Assembly: GCF_000178955.2 (NCBI RefSeq)
Contig: NC_016631.1
Span: 4,898,001-4,962,000 of the forward strand
DNA from: Granulicella mallensis MP5ACTX8
GTDB taxonomy: Bacteria > Acidobacteriota > Terriglobia > Terriglobales > Acidobacteriaceae
Direction: 5' to 3'
Length of the DNA: 64,000 nucleotides
The position numbers and the translations under genes are program-made. The notes under the pieces are model-generated. The model was not told where the DNA came from. It worked only from the letters and a program-made list of their open reading frames with translations, and ran no database searches. Positions 33,849 to 44,750 of this stretch are shown here, piece by piece (within the stretch, counting starts at the first letter, position 1; each line of letters opens with the position of its first letter).

Positions 33849-34886
33849 ATGAGGCGCTTTAGAGCGATTCTGCCGGTCACGATGTTTCTTTGCATGGCCG
33901 CGGCCGCACAGAGCCCGCAAGGGGGGACTGTTCCCTATACCTTGCACGTCTATACCGACCTCGTCCAAGTCCCCACCCTCGTCCTCGGACCCTCCATGCA
34001 GACGCTGCCTCCTGTCGACGCACAGAAGTTTCGCGTCAGCCTGGACTCCGGCCCCCGCTTCCAGCCCACGCACGTTCGGCTTGAAGGAGACGATCCCATC
34101 ACGCTCGCCATCCTGCTCGATTTAAGCGACAACAACGCCAGCAAACTACCGTTGACTTCAAGCCGGCCCCTGGCCGCCATGGCTCTCGGAGCCCTTCGCC
34201 CCCAGGATCATGTCTCCATCTACTCCCTGGACTGCAACATGATCCGTTCCGCCAATAACATTCCGGCTGACTCGAACAAGATCGAAGATGCCATCGACCA
34301 GGCGCTTCAATCGCAGGTGATCCACCGGGGAAAGTCCCGTGCGACATGTGGAAACACAGTACCGCTATGGAACGCGTTTTCTTTCATCATTCAACAGCTT
34401 GCCGAAAAGCCTGGCCGCCGCGTCATTCTTGCCTTCACCGATGGTTACGACGGACGCAGCAACATCAGTAGAAACGATATCGAATCGTTGATCACCGACG
34501 GGGGCGTGACTGTCATCGGAGTAAGCAATCCGATATTCGCTTATTCCCCGGAAAGTTTTGATGATTGGGAGCGTGCCTTCAGCGTTCTCTGCCAGCGCAG
34601 CGGAGGACTGATCCTGAGGACGACAGACAAGGAACTTCCGCAAACACTTCGCAGATTCGTCGATCTGCTGCGCGGCCGTTACATCCTTGAGTTCCCGAGA
34701 CCGAGCATCATGACCCCCGGCATGCACAGCATCGCAGTCACCCTCGAAGGGACACGGGCTTTCATCCGGCCTTCGAGCCTCACCGTCCCGATCCCCGACC
34801 CCGCGATCCTCAAAGACCCCACAACAATTCCTTCCGACCCCTCCCGCAAACCACCCTTCGGCAAGCAGACACCGCAGCCAAAGTAA
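33849..34886 (+). CDS. acidobacterial VWFA-related domain protein
   Basis: A 345-residue exported protein with a von Willebrand factor A-like domain. After a signal peptide (about residues 1-24, ending AAAAQ), the segment YTLHVYTDLVQVPTLVLG matches the acidobacterial VWFA-related family (TIGR03436). The metal site reads LLDLSDNNAS (D-x-S-x-N, a slight departure from DxSxS), with a later TDGYDGRSNIS. Residues 330-345 are a Pro/Lys-rich tail. ATG at 33849 gives the signal peptide; the frame begins earlier but overlaps the divergent hydrolase gene. Function unknown; the family is expanded in Acidobacteria. Confidence 0.85.
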   Translation: MRRFRAILPVTMFLCMAAAAQSPQGGTVPYTLHVYTDLVQVPTLVLGPSMQTLPPVDAQKFRVSLDSGPRFQPTHVRLEGDDPITLAILLDLSDNNASKLPLTSSRPLAAMALGALRPQDHVSIYSLDCNMIRSANNIPADSNKIEDAIDQALQSQVIHRGKSRATCGNTVPLWNAFSFIIQQLAEKPGRRVILAFTDGYDGRSNISRNDIESLITDGGVTVIGVSNPIFAYSPESFDDWERAFSVLCQRSGGLILRTTDKELPQTLRRFVDLLRGRYILEFPRPSIMTPGMHSIAVTLEGTRAFIRPSSLTVPIPDPAILKDPTTIPSDPSRKPPFGKQTPQPK

Positions 34887-34958
34887 TCAACGAACTACCC
34901 ATGAATTGTCATCTCGACCGAAGCGTCATGGCTTCATCGTGACGCGCAATGGAGAGAC

Positions 34959-36110
34959 CTACGAAGCCTGTTCCAACTCCGGCACACGCGCCTTGCTCGC
35001 CAGCCGCATCACCAACCGCTCCAGCACCAGACGCTTATCCGCAGGACTCGAGCGCAGTTCCAGATCCGCTCTCGCAATCCACCGCAATCCACGAGTCAAC
35101 TCACCACGGTCGCGATACCGCCGGGCCTGTGCGATCAAAGCGTCGGCAGCAAACGGAGCGACACGAAACCCAGGCCACAGCACCTGCCACATCGCGCGCT
35201 GATCTTTTACCTGCTTCTCATTCAGCACCAGCATCTGCCGAAAGGTCTTCGCCAGCGTAAAGATGTGTCCAATAGCCGCATCCTCACCTCCATCCGAAGC
35301 ATTCAACAGCCCGTGCAGCAGCGCCAACGCGCGCGGCGCATCCTTCAGGCTGATCGCATCGGTCAACTCATACAGGCTGCGCTGCTTGGCCGCCGCAACC
35401 ATCGTCTCCACATCCGCAACGTCAATCCCTGCATCGCCGGCCGCCTCACCCCGCGCACCGGCATACAGCATCAGCTTCTCCAGCTCGCTCTTAATGGTGA
35501 GCATCTCCGCGCCCAGCGCATCGACCAACTCTCGCGCCGCGTCCTCATGGAAGCGAACCCCCTTGGCCTCGGACTCGCGCATCACCCAGAGCACCGCATC
35601 GTCTTCGCTCACACGCTGCAGCTCAACGACACCGCACGCATCGCCCAGCGTCTCGCGAATGCGTTCGGCCCGCTCCTTGTCCTGCATATCCATCTTGCGC
35701 AGGTCCTGCGGCAGGCTGATGTGGTCGGCCACAAACACCAGCAAGGCCTGCGGGTTGGGTCGGCGAAAGTACTCGTCGATCGCCGCGAACTCTTCCTTCT
35801 TCTGCCCACGGCCGTAGAGCTTTTGGATATTGCGCAGGAACAGCACCTGGAACGGAGCCATCAGCGACGGAGTCTGCGCCAGGTCGAGCGCCTCAAAGAT
35901 CGAGGTCTCCCCAAGGTCCAGATCATGCAGGCAGAACTCGCGCAGCTCGCCCGGTACCAGCGCCTGCAGAACGCCCCGGCGACAGATCTCGTACAGGAAC
36001 GACTCGTCGCCGAGCAGCACATACCCCGGCCGCCGGGCATCGCCGCTAATCTCCGCGACAAACCGCTCCGCCGCCGCAAAGCTACGCAATTTTGAAGGAG
36101 AAGGGCTCAT
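34959..36110 (-). CDS. holA: DNA polymerase III subunit delta
   Basis: A 383-residue clamp-loader subunit that opens the sliding clamp. The start is in the family pattern (YVLLGDESFLYEICRRGVL) and the middle part has VFVADHISLPQDLRKMDMQDK, GVRFHEDAARELVDALGAEMLTIKSELEKLMLYAGARG (lid domain) and a C-terminal collar domain ending ERLVMRLASKARV. The start overlaps the lptE stop (ATGA), a well-known gene pair (lptE-holA). Sequence conservation of this subunit is low, so the context adds weight. Confidence 0.92.
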   Translation of the reverse strand: MSPSPSKLRSFAAAERFVAEISGDARRPGYVLLGDESFLYEICRRGVLQALVPGELREFCLHDLDLGETSIFEALDLAQTPSLMAPFQVLFLRNIQKLYGRGQKKEEFAAIDEYFRRPNPQALLVFVADHISLPQDLRKMDMQDKERAERIRETLGDACGVVELQRVSEDDAVLWVMRESEAKGVRFHEDAARELVDALGAEMLTIKSELEKLMLYAGARGEAAGDAGIDVADVETMVAAAKQRSLYELTDAISLKDAPRALALLHGLLNASDGGEDAAIGHIFTLAKTFRQMLVLNEKQVKDQRAMWQVLWPGFRVAPFAADALIAQARRYRDRGELTRGLRWIARADLELRSSPADKRLVLERLVMRLASKARVPELEQAS

Positions 36111-36643
36111 TGAAAAGACTCCAGCATATCGCTCACCAGGGCCTCAGAGAAGTCATGCGCCATGCGCCGCACAGCAGCTCCATCCTCTTCCACAAAGCCA
36201 CTCAAATCCTGCGTCGATTGAAACTGCTCGCGCCATCCAAACGCATCGTTCCTATAAAGAACGGTGCCATCATGCGCCACCAGCTCCACCTGCGCCGTTA
36301 CGGTCACAAGATAGCTCGAGGTCTGACCGCTCGAAGCGTCATACGTCAACGGCGCGACCGTCTCGGTCAGGATCGTGCCGCGCAGCGTCGCATCCGCGGA
36401 CGTCCCACTGCCCGTAAACGTACCGTCACCACTGGCTGTCAGCACCCGATACTGCGTGCGAGTGTTCAGCTCCCGCACCACAGCCTGCGTAAACGCCGTC
36501 TCCGTGCGAAAGGCCTGCACCTTCGATTGAAAGATCGGCACGGCAAGCGTGCGCACATTCACAGGAATGTGCGACGCAGCACCCACGCCGTGGTAACCAC
36601 AGCCAGTCATCGGGAGGAGGAACAGCAGATAGAGCGCACGCAT
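36107..36643 (-). CDS. lptE: LPS-assembly lipoprotein LptE
   Basis: A 178-residue outer-membrane lipoprotein that plugs LptD during lipopolysaccharide export. The signal ends with lipobox LPMTGC, acylated cysteine at residue 15, then GYHGVGAASHIPVNVRTLAVPIFQSKV, the usual LptE opening, and NTRTQYRVLTASGDGTFTGSG. The TATCAT hexamer ends seven bases before the ATG, which fits a near-leaderless promoter, although GAAAAG could serve as ribosome site. Its stop overlaps holA. It implies an LPS-bearing outer membrane. Confidence 0.9.
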   Translation of the reverse strand: MRALYLLFLLPMTGCGYHGVGAASHIPVNVRTLAVPIFQSKVQAFRTETAFTQAVVRELNTRTQYRVLTASGDGTFTGSGTSADATLRGTILTETVAPLTYDASSGQTSSYLVTVTAQVELVAHDGTVLYRNDAFGWREQFQSTQDLSGFVEEDGAAVRRMAHDFSEALVSDMLESFQ

Positions 36644-36753
36644 CTTTTCAATGATAGCGCCCAGCAACGGCAGATGCGGATTCCTCGCGTCCCCGTAACA
36701 AAGACATCCCTCGCGCCTGATTGCCTCTGGCGGTTCCGGTATCATAGGCACGC

Positions 36754-37215
36754 ATGGAGATTGGCTTTCGAAAAGCTCAGGCTGAAGACCTCGCTTTCGC
36801 TCGTAACCTCTACTTCGAAACGATGCGCTGGATGATCGAGCGTTTGTTCGGATGGGATCAAGCTCGTGAGGAAGCGTATTTTATTGGCTTTTTCAGGCTC
36901 GATGAGGTCCGAATCATTACTGTCGACAACCGCGATGTCGGCTGGATTCAGGAACGGTTGGAAGGAACGTCTATCGATCTTGGTTCGCTGTATGTGATAC
37001 CGGCTATGCAGCGGCAAGGCATCGGCACCCAGGTTCTGCAGATGCTTCTGGCACGAGCCAGGAGCCAGTCAAAAACCATCACATTAGCCGTGGTAAAGAT
37101 CAATCCGGCACTTCAGCTTTACGCAAGGCACGGATTCAGAATCACCCATGAGGATGCGTACAAGTTCTACATGAGAGCGGACCCACGGTTCCCAGATAAG
37201 AGAACCGTGGGTTGA
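36754..37215 (+). CDS. GNAT-family N-acetyltransferase
   Basis: A 153-residue single-domain GNAT. The acetyl-CoA loop is VIPAMQRQGIGTQVLQMLLA (Q-x-x-G-I-G), followed by LAVVKINPALQLYARHGFRI, the conserved end. The last codons form part of an 11-base inverted repeat (37181-37191 with 37202-37212) that may assist termination. TATCAT lies 8 bases before the ATG and no Shine-Dalgarno sequence was seen. Divergent from lptE. Substrate unknown. Confidence 0.88.
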   Translation: MEIGFRKAQAEDLAFARNLYFETMRWMIERLFGWDQAREEAYFIGFFRLDEVRIITVDNRDVGWIQERLEGTSIDLGSLYVIPAMQRQGIGTQVLQMLLARARSQSKTITLAVVKINPALQLYARHGFRITHEDAYKFYMRADPRFPDKRTVG

Positions 37216-37232
37216 CCGGTCTACAAGGAAAC

Positions 37233-38945
37233 CTACTCCTGCTTCACTGCAACATAATACAAATCAGTCGCCACCTTGAACTCCTCACCCGTTCCCACCC
37301 AAGGCATCGTCTTCCACTCCCCCGTCACCGGAGTTACCGTCGTCCAATGCTGCGGATCGCCCACTTGGATCGGCATCGCAAAGCCCGTCTCATCAGCCTT
37401 CCAGCGATAACTCATCGTGTGCTTCGCCTCATCGAGGTGCAGCTCCAGAATCGGCAACGCCGCATGCCGCAGATACTCGTCGAAGAACGGCGTCAGGTTC
37501 ATCCCCGTCCGTTCGTTCCACCAGCTCACGACGTCTTCGGTCATGATGTTCTGATACTTGAACCGCTGATAGAAGTCATGGATATCGGCAAACCACTTCG
37601 CATCGTCGCCGATCACACTGCGCAAGGTGTTGATCATCAGCGCGCCCTTGAAGTACTGGTCCTGCGGCGGCTCCCGGTTGATCCCATGCTGCGAGATGCT
37701 CGGCAGCTCGTTCTTCACCTTCGCCTTCAGCCCATTCACATAGCGCAGACCATCGGCCTTGCCCCAGCGGTACTCGACGTACAGCACCTCCAGGTAGGTG
37801 GTCCAACCTTCATGAATCCACATGTCCGACGGGTCTGCCGCTGTGACCGAGTTGCCGAACCACTCATGCCCGCTCTCGTGAATGATGATGAAGTCGAACT
37901 TGGGGCTGATCCCCACGCCCGTCCAATCGCGGCCATAGTAGCCGTTCTCAAAGTGGTTGCCATAGGCCACCGCCGACTGGTGTTCCATGCCCGCGTACGG
38001 CACTTCGATCAGCTTGTACCCATCCTTATCGAACGGATACTCACCAAAGTAGTGCTCATAGGCGTCGAGCATCTCAGGCACCTGCGCGAACTGCGCCTTG
38101 GCCTTCTCCAGGTCTTCCGGCAACGCATAAAAATCGAGCGTCGTCGCACCGTGCTTGCCTGAAAAGTGCTGATATTCGCCGATGTTCAGCGCGACGTCAT
38201 AGTTGTTGATCGGATAGTGCACCAGCCACTTCCACTGCGTATAGCCGTCGCCCAGGTCCTTGCTGCTGACGAACCGGCCATTCGACACATCCATCAACCC
38301 ATTCGGCACGGCGACATCGATCTCCATGCCGTCCTGCGGCTCATCGCGCCACTGGTCCTTGTTCGGCCACCAGACGCTCGGGCCCTCCCCCTCGCAAGCC
38401 GTCGTAACCCATGGCTTGCCTTCCTTGTCCTTGTCGAAGGAGAAGCACCCGAAACGGCCCTGCGTCACCGGCTTGCCGGAGTAGGCAAACGCGACCTCGT
38501 AAACATTCCCCTTGCGCAGCGTCTCTGGAAAATCGATCCAGACCGTACGCTCTTCGCGGGTGTACTGGAGCGTCTTTTCACCGAGCTTGATGCTGTCGAT
38601 ATTGAGCTGCGGCGTCAGCTCCAGCTGGATGCGCTTGCCGTCCGCCAGCATGCGGAAGCGAACGGTGTTCGTTCCGGCGATGGACTTAGCCACGGGATCG
38701 ACGCGCAGGTCTAGATGGTAGAAGAGCAGGTCGTTGTTGGCGCGATACGGGCCATAAGCGCCTCGCAACAGATCGTCTTTGGTGGGAGGCTTGACCTCAT
38801 CCGGCGGATGCGCCCCATGGCCGGCAGTAGCTCCGGGCGTCGTTGTCGCACTCTGCGCCGATGGCTGGGTTGCGGTTTGCGTTTGTGCGTAGCTTGCGAC
38901 GGCCATCGCCAGAAAAATACCACTCAGCAGCGAACATTTCTTCAT
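37233..38945 (-). CDS. secreted M1-family metallopeptidase
   Basis: A 570-residue zinc aminopeptidase-like protein. A signal peptide (about residues 1-20) precedes a beta-rich N-terminal domain; the gluzincin motif HESGHEWFGN lies near residue 356, with the third ligand Glu in DMWIHEGWTTYLEVLYVEYRWG. MEHQSAVAYGN upstream is the substrate GxMEN-type loop, with Q in place of N. The C-terminal domain is short, as in the reduced M1 proteins of about 550-600 residues in Acidobacteria and Bacteroidetes. It converges on the GNAT gene. The peptide substrate is unknown. Confidence 0.92.
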   Translation of the reverse strand: MKKCSLLSGIFLAMAVASYAQTQTATQPSAQSATTTPGATAGHGAHPPDEVKPPTKDDLLRGAYGPYRANNDLLFYHLDLRVDPVAKSIAGTNTVRFRMLADGKRIQLELTPQLNIDSIKLGEKTLQYTREERTVWIDFPETLRKGNVYEVAFAYSGKPVTQGRFGCFSFDKDKEGKPWVTTACEGEGPSVWWPNKDQWRDEPQDGMEIDVAVPNGLMDVSNGRFVSSKDLGDGYTQWKWLVHYPINNYDVALNIGEYQHFSGKHGATTLDFYALPEDLEKAKAQFAQVPEMLDAYEHYFGEYPFDKDGYKLIEVPYAGMEHQSAVAYGNHFENGYYGRDWTGVGISPKFDFIIIHESGHEWFGNSVTAADPSDMWIHEGWTTYLEVLYVEYRWGKADGLRYVNGLKAKVKNELPSISQHGINREPPQDQYFKGALMINTLRSVIGDDAKWFADIHDFYQRFKYQNIMTEDVVSWWNERTGMNLTPFFDEYLRHAALPILELHLDEAKHTMSYRWKADETGFAMPIQVGDPQHWTTVTPVTGEWKTMPWVGTGEEFKVATDLYYVAVKQE

Positions 38946-39100
38946 GAAGTTAGCCTATCGCACCGGCTCAACAGATAACAGGATTGCTTTAGCTTTATTG
39001 TTCCGATCCCTCCTCGAAGAGGACAAGCACTCGGTTTGCCCGCTATCTCATCACCATTTACGATACGATTCCCTGCATACACCAAACAGGTCCCCCACCC

Positions 39101-39739
39101 ATGACCTTCACGCCCCCCACCATCGCCGCTCTGATCGTCGCCATCAGCTTCGCCGCCGGACTCAACGTCTACGCCACGGTCGCCACACTGGGCATCCTGG
39201 CGCACTTCCATTGGGTCGTTCTGCCCCCATCCCTGAACGCCCTGACGAATCCCTGGGTCATGGGCGCCGCCGGTCTGCTCTTCATCATCGAGTTCTTCGC
39301 CGACAAGATCCCCGCCTTCGACCTCATCTGGAACGCCGCCCAGACCTTCGTCCGCGTTCCGGTCGCGACACTGATCGCCTACAAAGCAGCCTCCCAGCTT
39401 TCCCCGGAGCTGCAGTTACTGGCCGCCGCAGCAGCCGCAATCATCTCTGCCATCGCCCACACCTCGAAGACCGCGGCCCGCACCCTGGTCACCACCAGCC
39501 CCGAACCAGCCTCCAACATCGCTCTCTCCACCACCGAAGACGTGGCCGCTATCGGTCTCACCTGGGTCGCTACGCACCACCCCTACACCGCCGCCACCAT
39601 CGCCGGGGTCTTTCTCGTCCTGATGATCCTCAGCATCCGCTGGATCGCGCGCCAATTGAGACGCATATGGTCACGCAGACCGGACTGGCTGCGATCACAA
39701 AGCATAGAGCGTAGACAAGAAAAAGGCGGCGCGGAATAA
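39101..39739 (+). CDS. DUF4126 domain-containing membrane protein
   Basis: A 212-residue membrane protein with about four or five hydrophobic segments: IAALIVAISFAAGLNVYATVATLGI at the start, PWVMGAAGLLFIIEFFADKIPAFD, LLAAAAAAIISAIAHTSKTAAR and ATIAGVFLVLMILSIRWIARQL. The GLNVYATV and EFFADKIPAFD pattern fits DUF4126. Function is unknown. The stop codon is inside the left arm of the downstream terminator. Confidence 0.85.
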   Translation: MTFTPPTIAALIVAISFAAGLNVYATVATLGILAHFHWVVLPPSLNALTNPWVMGAAGLLFIIEFFADKIPAFDLIWNAAQTFVRVPVATLIAYKAASQLSPELQLLAAAAAAIISAIAHTSKTAARTLVTTSPEPASNIALSTTEDVAAIGLTWVATHHPYTAATIAGVFLVLMILSIRWIARQLRRIWSRRPDWLRSQSIERRQEKGGAE

Positions 39740-39763
39740 CCTCATTCCGCGCCGCCCCTGTTT
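39725..39763. terminator. terminator between DUF4126 gene and ftsH
   Basis: GGCGGCGCGGAAT (39725-39737) pairs perfectly with 39744-39756 around a six-base loop, followed by CCTGTTTTC. The convergent gene order suggests it serves both sides. A TTCTCTACACTCTA direct repeat (two units of 14, that is four heptamers) follows at 39763-39790. Confidence 0.85.
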
Positions 39764-39793
39764 TCTCTACACTCTATTCTCTACACTCTGCTT

Positions 39794-41707
<1,914 letters not shown>

Positions 41708-41932
41708 TCTGCTTCCTCGTTTCCTCTTCCACAACAACGCCGACTCATTGCTGAACCCAACGCTCTCTACCGCTTAGTCGAACCGCCGTCAATAGCTTTA
41801 GACGCTGTGAACGGAGATAGGGTGCAACTCTTATACAGTCGCACCTGCGGCCCATCGTCATGGAACTCTTGGGGTAAATTCTACTCTTCCGTCAGGTCCT
41901 GGCGCGCAAAATCCTTTAGATAACGTAACCGG

Positions 41933-43042
41933 TTACTGCCGCCAGAGCCGTAATTCGCGGGCTGAGCGCTCTCCACGCAGCCCCGCACGCAGTTCCAGAC
42001 GACTCCCGATCTTTCCTTGGATGCCGATATAGCCCCCAAATCCTGCCAGCGCCAACAATTTAGCCGTTTCTTCAAAATTGAGCCGGAAGCCCATTGATCT
42101 TGCCGCTGCCCGCACAACCCTCCGCCGCAATCCGGCATCCATGGCCTTCAATCTCTCAATCTCCAGGGAGCACGCAGCCTCTCCGATAGCCGTACTCACA
42201 GCCCGCCCGCCGCCCCGAACCGGCTTTCCAGGCAACAGTACCTGCGGCAGCAGACGGCGCAACTCAGTCTCCCAGTGCGCTTCCTCATCCCGCGCAATCG
42301 CCGCCATATTCGCCAGCAGCTCATCCACGCAAGGATTAAAGCTGCGCAATACCGGCATCAGCTCGTGCCGCACGCGGTTGCGGGTCAACTCCAGGTCGCG
42401 ATTGCTGGAATCCGTCCGCCAAACCTGCCCTCGAGCCTGCAAAAACGCCTCCACCTCCGCCCGCCGCACCCCGAGCAAAGGCCTCACGACCCTACCGCCT
42501 ACTGAGCCCTGAACCCTGGGCCCTGAACCCTCAACACCGAGCCCTAATCCCTGTTCCCTAATCCCTAATCCCTGCACTACCGGCGAGATTCCCCCCAACC
42601 CCTCCGTCCAGGCCCCGCGCAGAAGCTTCATCATCACGGTCTCCGCCTGGTCGTCAAGGGTATGGGCAGTGGCGATGGCATCGACCCGGCCCTCCGGCAG
42701 AAGGCCTCGCAAGGCCTCATACCGCAGCTCGCGGGCAGCTTCCTCAACCCCTTCACGCTCCGCCGCCTGGCGAGCCGCCGTATCGACATGAAACACCGTC
42801 AGGGGAACGGCCAGCCGCTCGCATAGCTCCCGGACGAAGACCTCATCGTCATCGGCCTCCCCGCCACGCAGACCATGGTGCACATGGGCTGCGCTCACCA
42901 CCACGCCCAGCGACTCCTTCGCCGCATTAGCCTCTTTCAGCGCCAACAGCAGCGCCGTCGAGTCCGCGCCACCGGAGATGGCGACACAGACCCGGTCACC
43001 CGCGCGAAACAGCGATGGAGCGATTAACAGATTTCCTGCCAT
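41933..43042 (-). CDS. tilS: tRNA(Ile)-lysidine synthase TilS
   Basis: An enzyme that attaches lysine to C34 of tRNA-Ile(CAU), changing its reading to AUA. The N-type ATP-pyrophosphatase loop is AISGGADSTALLLAL, followed by HVHHGLRGGEADDDEVFV and AIATAHTLDDQAETVMMKLLRG, all typical. Starting at 43042 (MAGNLLIAPSLF) gives 369 residues; ATGs at 43078 and 43120 are possible. Residues about 156-179 (including GIREQGL) come from a heptamer repeat absent from the family, placed between the catalytic and linker regions. The C-terminal domain is short. Confidence 0.92.
   Translation of the reverse strand: MAGNLLIAPSLFRAGDRVCVAISGGADSTALLLALKEANAAKESLGVVVSAAHVHHGLRGGEADDDEVFVRELCERLAVPLTVFHVDTAARQAAEREGVEEAARELRYEALRGLLPEGRVDAIATAHTLDDQAETVMMKLLRGAWTEGLGGISPVVQGLGIREQGLGLGVEGSGPRVQGSVGGRVVRPLLGVRRAEVEAFLQARGQVWRTDSSNRDLELTRNRVRHELMPVLRSFNPCVDELLANMAAIARDEEAHWETELRRLLPQVLLPGKPVRGGGRAVSTAIGEAACSLEIERLKAMDAGLRRRVVRAAARSMGFRLNFEETAKLLALAGFGGYIGIQGKIGSRLELRAGLRGERSARELRLWRQ
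42505..42576. repeat. heptamer array inside tilS
   Basis: About ten degenerate heptamers: AGCCCTG, AACCCTG, GGCCCTG, AACCCTC, AACACCG, AGCCCTA, ATCCCTG, TTCCCTA, ATCCCTA, ATCCCTG. Because about 72 bases are inserted the reading frame is kept. Peptide GIREQGL matches that in PriA. Confidence 0.88.
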
Positions 43043-43135
43043 CGCTCCATCATAAAGTTGCAGCGGCCCCCAAGACATGAAATCCAGGAAGTGGAATTCA
43101 GCATCCGCGCCCGCCTGCAAGCGCTGCCACCAGAT

Positions 43136-43540
43136 TTACTTCGCCGCAGGAGTAGCAGCCGTCTGCGACTTGCCCACGTAACGGACCGCATGGTCCACCA
43201 CGGCATACAGCAACTGGTCCGGGTCCTTGCGGGATTCCTTCTTGATCCAGTCGCCAAACTTAGCTCCGGCCTCCGGAGTGTTCGGCAGCGTAATCCCACG
43301 ATTCTGCGCGCTCAACTCGGCAAGCTGCTGCACCATCGCAAGAAATTTGTCTTCATTGCGGCCGCTCGCCACCCAGGCCTCGTGCACCGTCTTCGTCAGG
43401 AGCTGGTCGAGCGGAAGAGGGGACGCATCACCCGATGTGCTCGCCTGATCCTGTGCCGGTGCCTGCGCTATCGTCATTGCCGGCCAGCACAGCGCCGCAG
43501 CCATCACTACCCCAGTCAAACCCTGCCGTATCTTTGTCAT
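43136..43540 (-). CDS. exported hypothetical protein
   Basis: A 134-residue protein I do not recognise. A signal peptide (residues 1-26, ending TIAQA) is followed by a polar alpha-helical part with DQLLTKTVHEAWVASGRNEDKFLAMVQQLAELSAQNRGITLP and FGDWIKKESRKDPDQLLYAVVDHAVRYVG. The start at 43540 has GAGAGG six bases upstream. Next to tilS and the glycine-zipper gene on the same strand; no functional link is evident. Confidence 0.75.
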   Translation of the reverse strand: MTKIRQGLTGVVMAAALCWPAMTIAQAPAQDQASTSGDASPLPLDQLLTKTVHEAWVASGRNEDKFLAMVQQLAELSAQNRGITLPNTPEAGAKFGDWIKKESRKDPDQLLYAVVDHAVRYVGKSQTAATPAAK

Positions 43541-43597
43541 CGCAATCCTCTCCACTTCAACTCGTCGAATGATTTCTGGAACCCGTCCGCCTAAGCT

Positions 43598-43969
43598 CTA
43601 GTACCGATGGCCATGCCGGTCATACCGTTCACGGTAATCGCGATCTTTGTTGTCCTGGTGAACCTTGCCGGCGACCGCACCAACGCCCGCGCCTGCTGCA
43701 CCGCCGATCAATGCGCCCTTCAGGCCTCCTCCAAACAGAGCACCCAGCGCGGCGCCGCCAGCACCGCCGATCAGTGCACCCTTACCTGGCCCAATGCCGC
43801 CCTGGTCGCGACGATCGTCGTGCCGGTGATCGTAGTTGTTGTTATACGGATGCCTGCCTCGCGCCCCATTGTAGAAAGCACTGCGATCCTGCGCCGTCGC
43901 GGATGCGAAGGGCATAGTCATCAAAACCAACAAGACAGCACTCGCAATCCAACGCGTCATTTGGTTCAT
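43598..43969 (-). CDS. exported glycine-zipper protein
   Basis: A 123-residue exported protein with a glycine-zipper (RcnB/SlyB-like) segment. After a signal peptide (to about residue 27, ASATAQ) and a His/Asp/Arg-rich stretch, GKGALIGGAGGAALGALFGGGLKGALIGGAAGAGVGAVAGK gives paired GxxxG helices able to insert into membranes; the C-terminus is highly charged (DNKDRDYRERYDRHGHRY). AGGAG seven bases before the ATG at 43969 supports the start. Function unknown, often stress- or envelope-linked. Confidence 0.82.
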   Translation of the reverse strand: MNQMTRWIASAVLLVLMTMPFASATAQDRSAFYNGARGRHPYNNNYDHRHDDRRDQGGIGPGKGALIGGAGGAALGALFGGGLKGALIGGAAGAGVGAVAGKVHQDNKDRDYRERYDRHGHRY

Positions 43970-44065
43970 ATTCAATCTCCTGGGAACAGTCCTAGCTTTG
44001 ATGCTGGCCTGCAAGGCAGGGGTGGCCCTTTCATCGCAGTTTTTATTGCCCCGGATGGATATTAG

Positions 44066-44141
44066 GGTGTGGCATCAAACCTTGTTTCAGGATTTGGCCA
44101 CACTTTTGGCTTTGAAGGGGCGGGGCTTCAGCCCCGCCGTT
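44066..44141. repeat. GGGGCTTCAGCCCC-type repeat, copy 1
   Basis: A GTGT-GGCATC...GGATTTGGCCACACTTT stretch followed by GGCGGGGCTTCAGCCCCGCC, an 8-pair stem with a TTCA loop. A close copy lies at 46438-46511 with the same order of words. This 307-base spacer before the GNAT gene holds no recognisable gene. Confidence 0.7.
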
Positions 44142-44276
44142 GGGATACCCCATAAAGTAGGGCGGCTTCAGCCGCGGAGGGAACGATGTCCACCTACTCC
44201 ATCCCTTGAAACATCTCTGCCCATCAGAAGCGCTTGAGCCTGCCCCATACCCGCTTCCCGGTTGTTATCATCCCCT

Positions 44277-44750
44277 ATGCCGAACTTACGCCGCGCCACT
44301 ATAGGCGACGCCGCCCTTATCGCCGCGCACCGTCACAGCATGTTTCAGGACAATAACTTCGCCAGCGAAGCCCGCCTCTCCGAGATGGATGCCGCCTTTG
44401 AACCCTGGGTCCGCGAGCGCCTCGCCGACGGCCGCTATGTCGGCCTGTTCCTCGAAGAAGACGGCCACGTGCTGGCTGCCGCCGGCATCTTCTTCCAGGA
44501 CTTCCCGCCGCACTGGATGGATCCCCAGCCCACACGCGCCTATCTGCTCAACTTCTACACTGCACCCAAAGCCCGGGGACGCGGCTTTGCCAACCAGTTA
44601 CTCAAGCTCTCCGTAGAGGAGTGCCGCACCCGTGGCATCGGCGTCATCACCCTGCACGCCTCGCCATTCGGCAAGCCAATCTACGAGAAGTTCGGCTTCT
44701 CACACTCTAACGAAATGATGTTCCGGCCAGAAGAAGGAAACAGGAAGTAG
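44277..44750 (+). CDS. GNAT-family N-acetyltransferase
   Basis: A 157-residue single-domain GNAT. The acetyl-CoA site is FYTAPKARGRGFANQLLKLSVEE, preceded by VGLFLEEDGHVLAAAGIFF and followed by LHASPFGKPIYEKFGFSHSNEM, the conserved end of the fold. TATCAT ends only five bases before the ATG; no Shine-Dalgarno is visible. Its last five residues (EGNRK) and the stop are encoded in a GGAAACA heptamer array that runs into the next spacer. Substrate unknown. Confidence 0.87.
   Translation: MPNLRRATIGDAALIAAHRHSMFQDNNFASEARLSEMDAAFEPWVRERLADGRYVGLFLEEDGHVLAAAGIFFQDFPPHWMDPQPTRAYLLNFYTAPKARGRGFANQLLKLSVEECRTRGIGVITLHASPFGKPIYEKFGFSHSNEMMFRPEEGNRK

Noticed and set aside
42505-42576. Possible CRISPR array (regular short repeats)
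   Set aside because: The unit is seven bases without unique spacers, and the array lies in a coding region; none of the heptamer arrays has a CRISPR layout.
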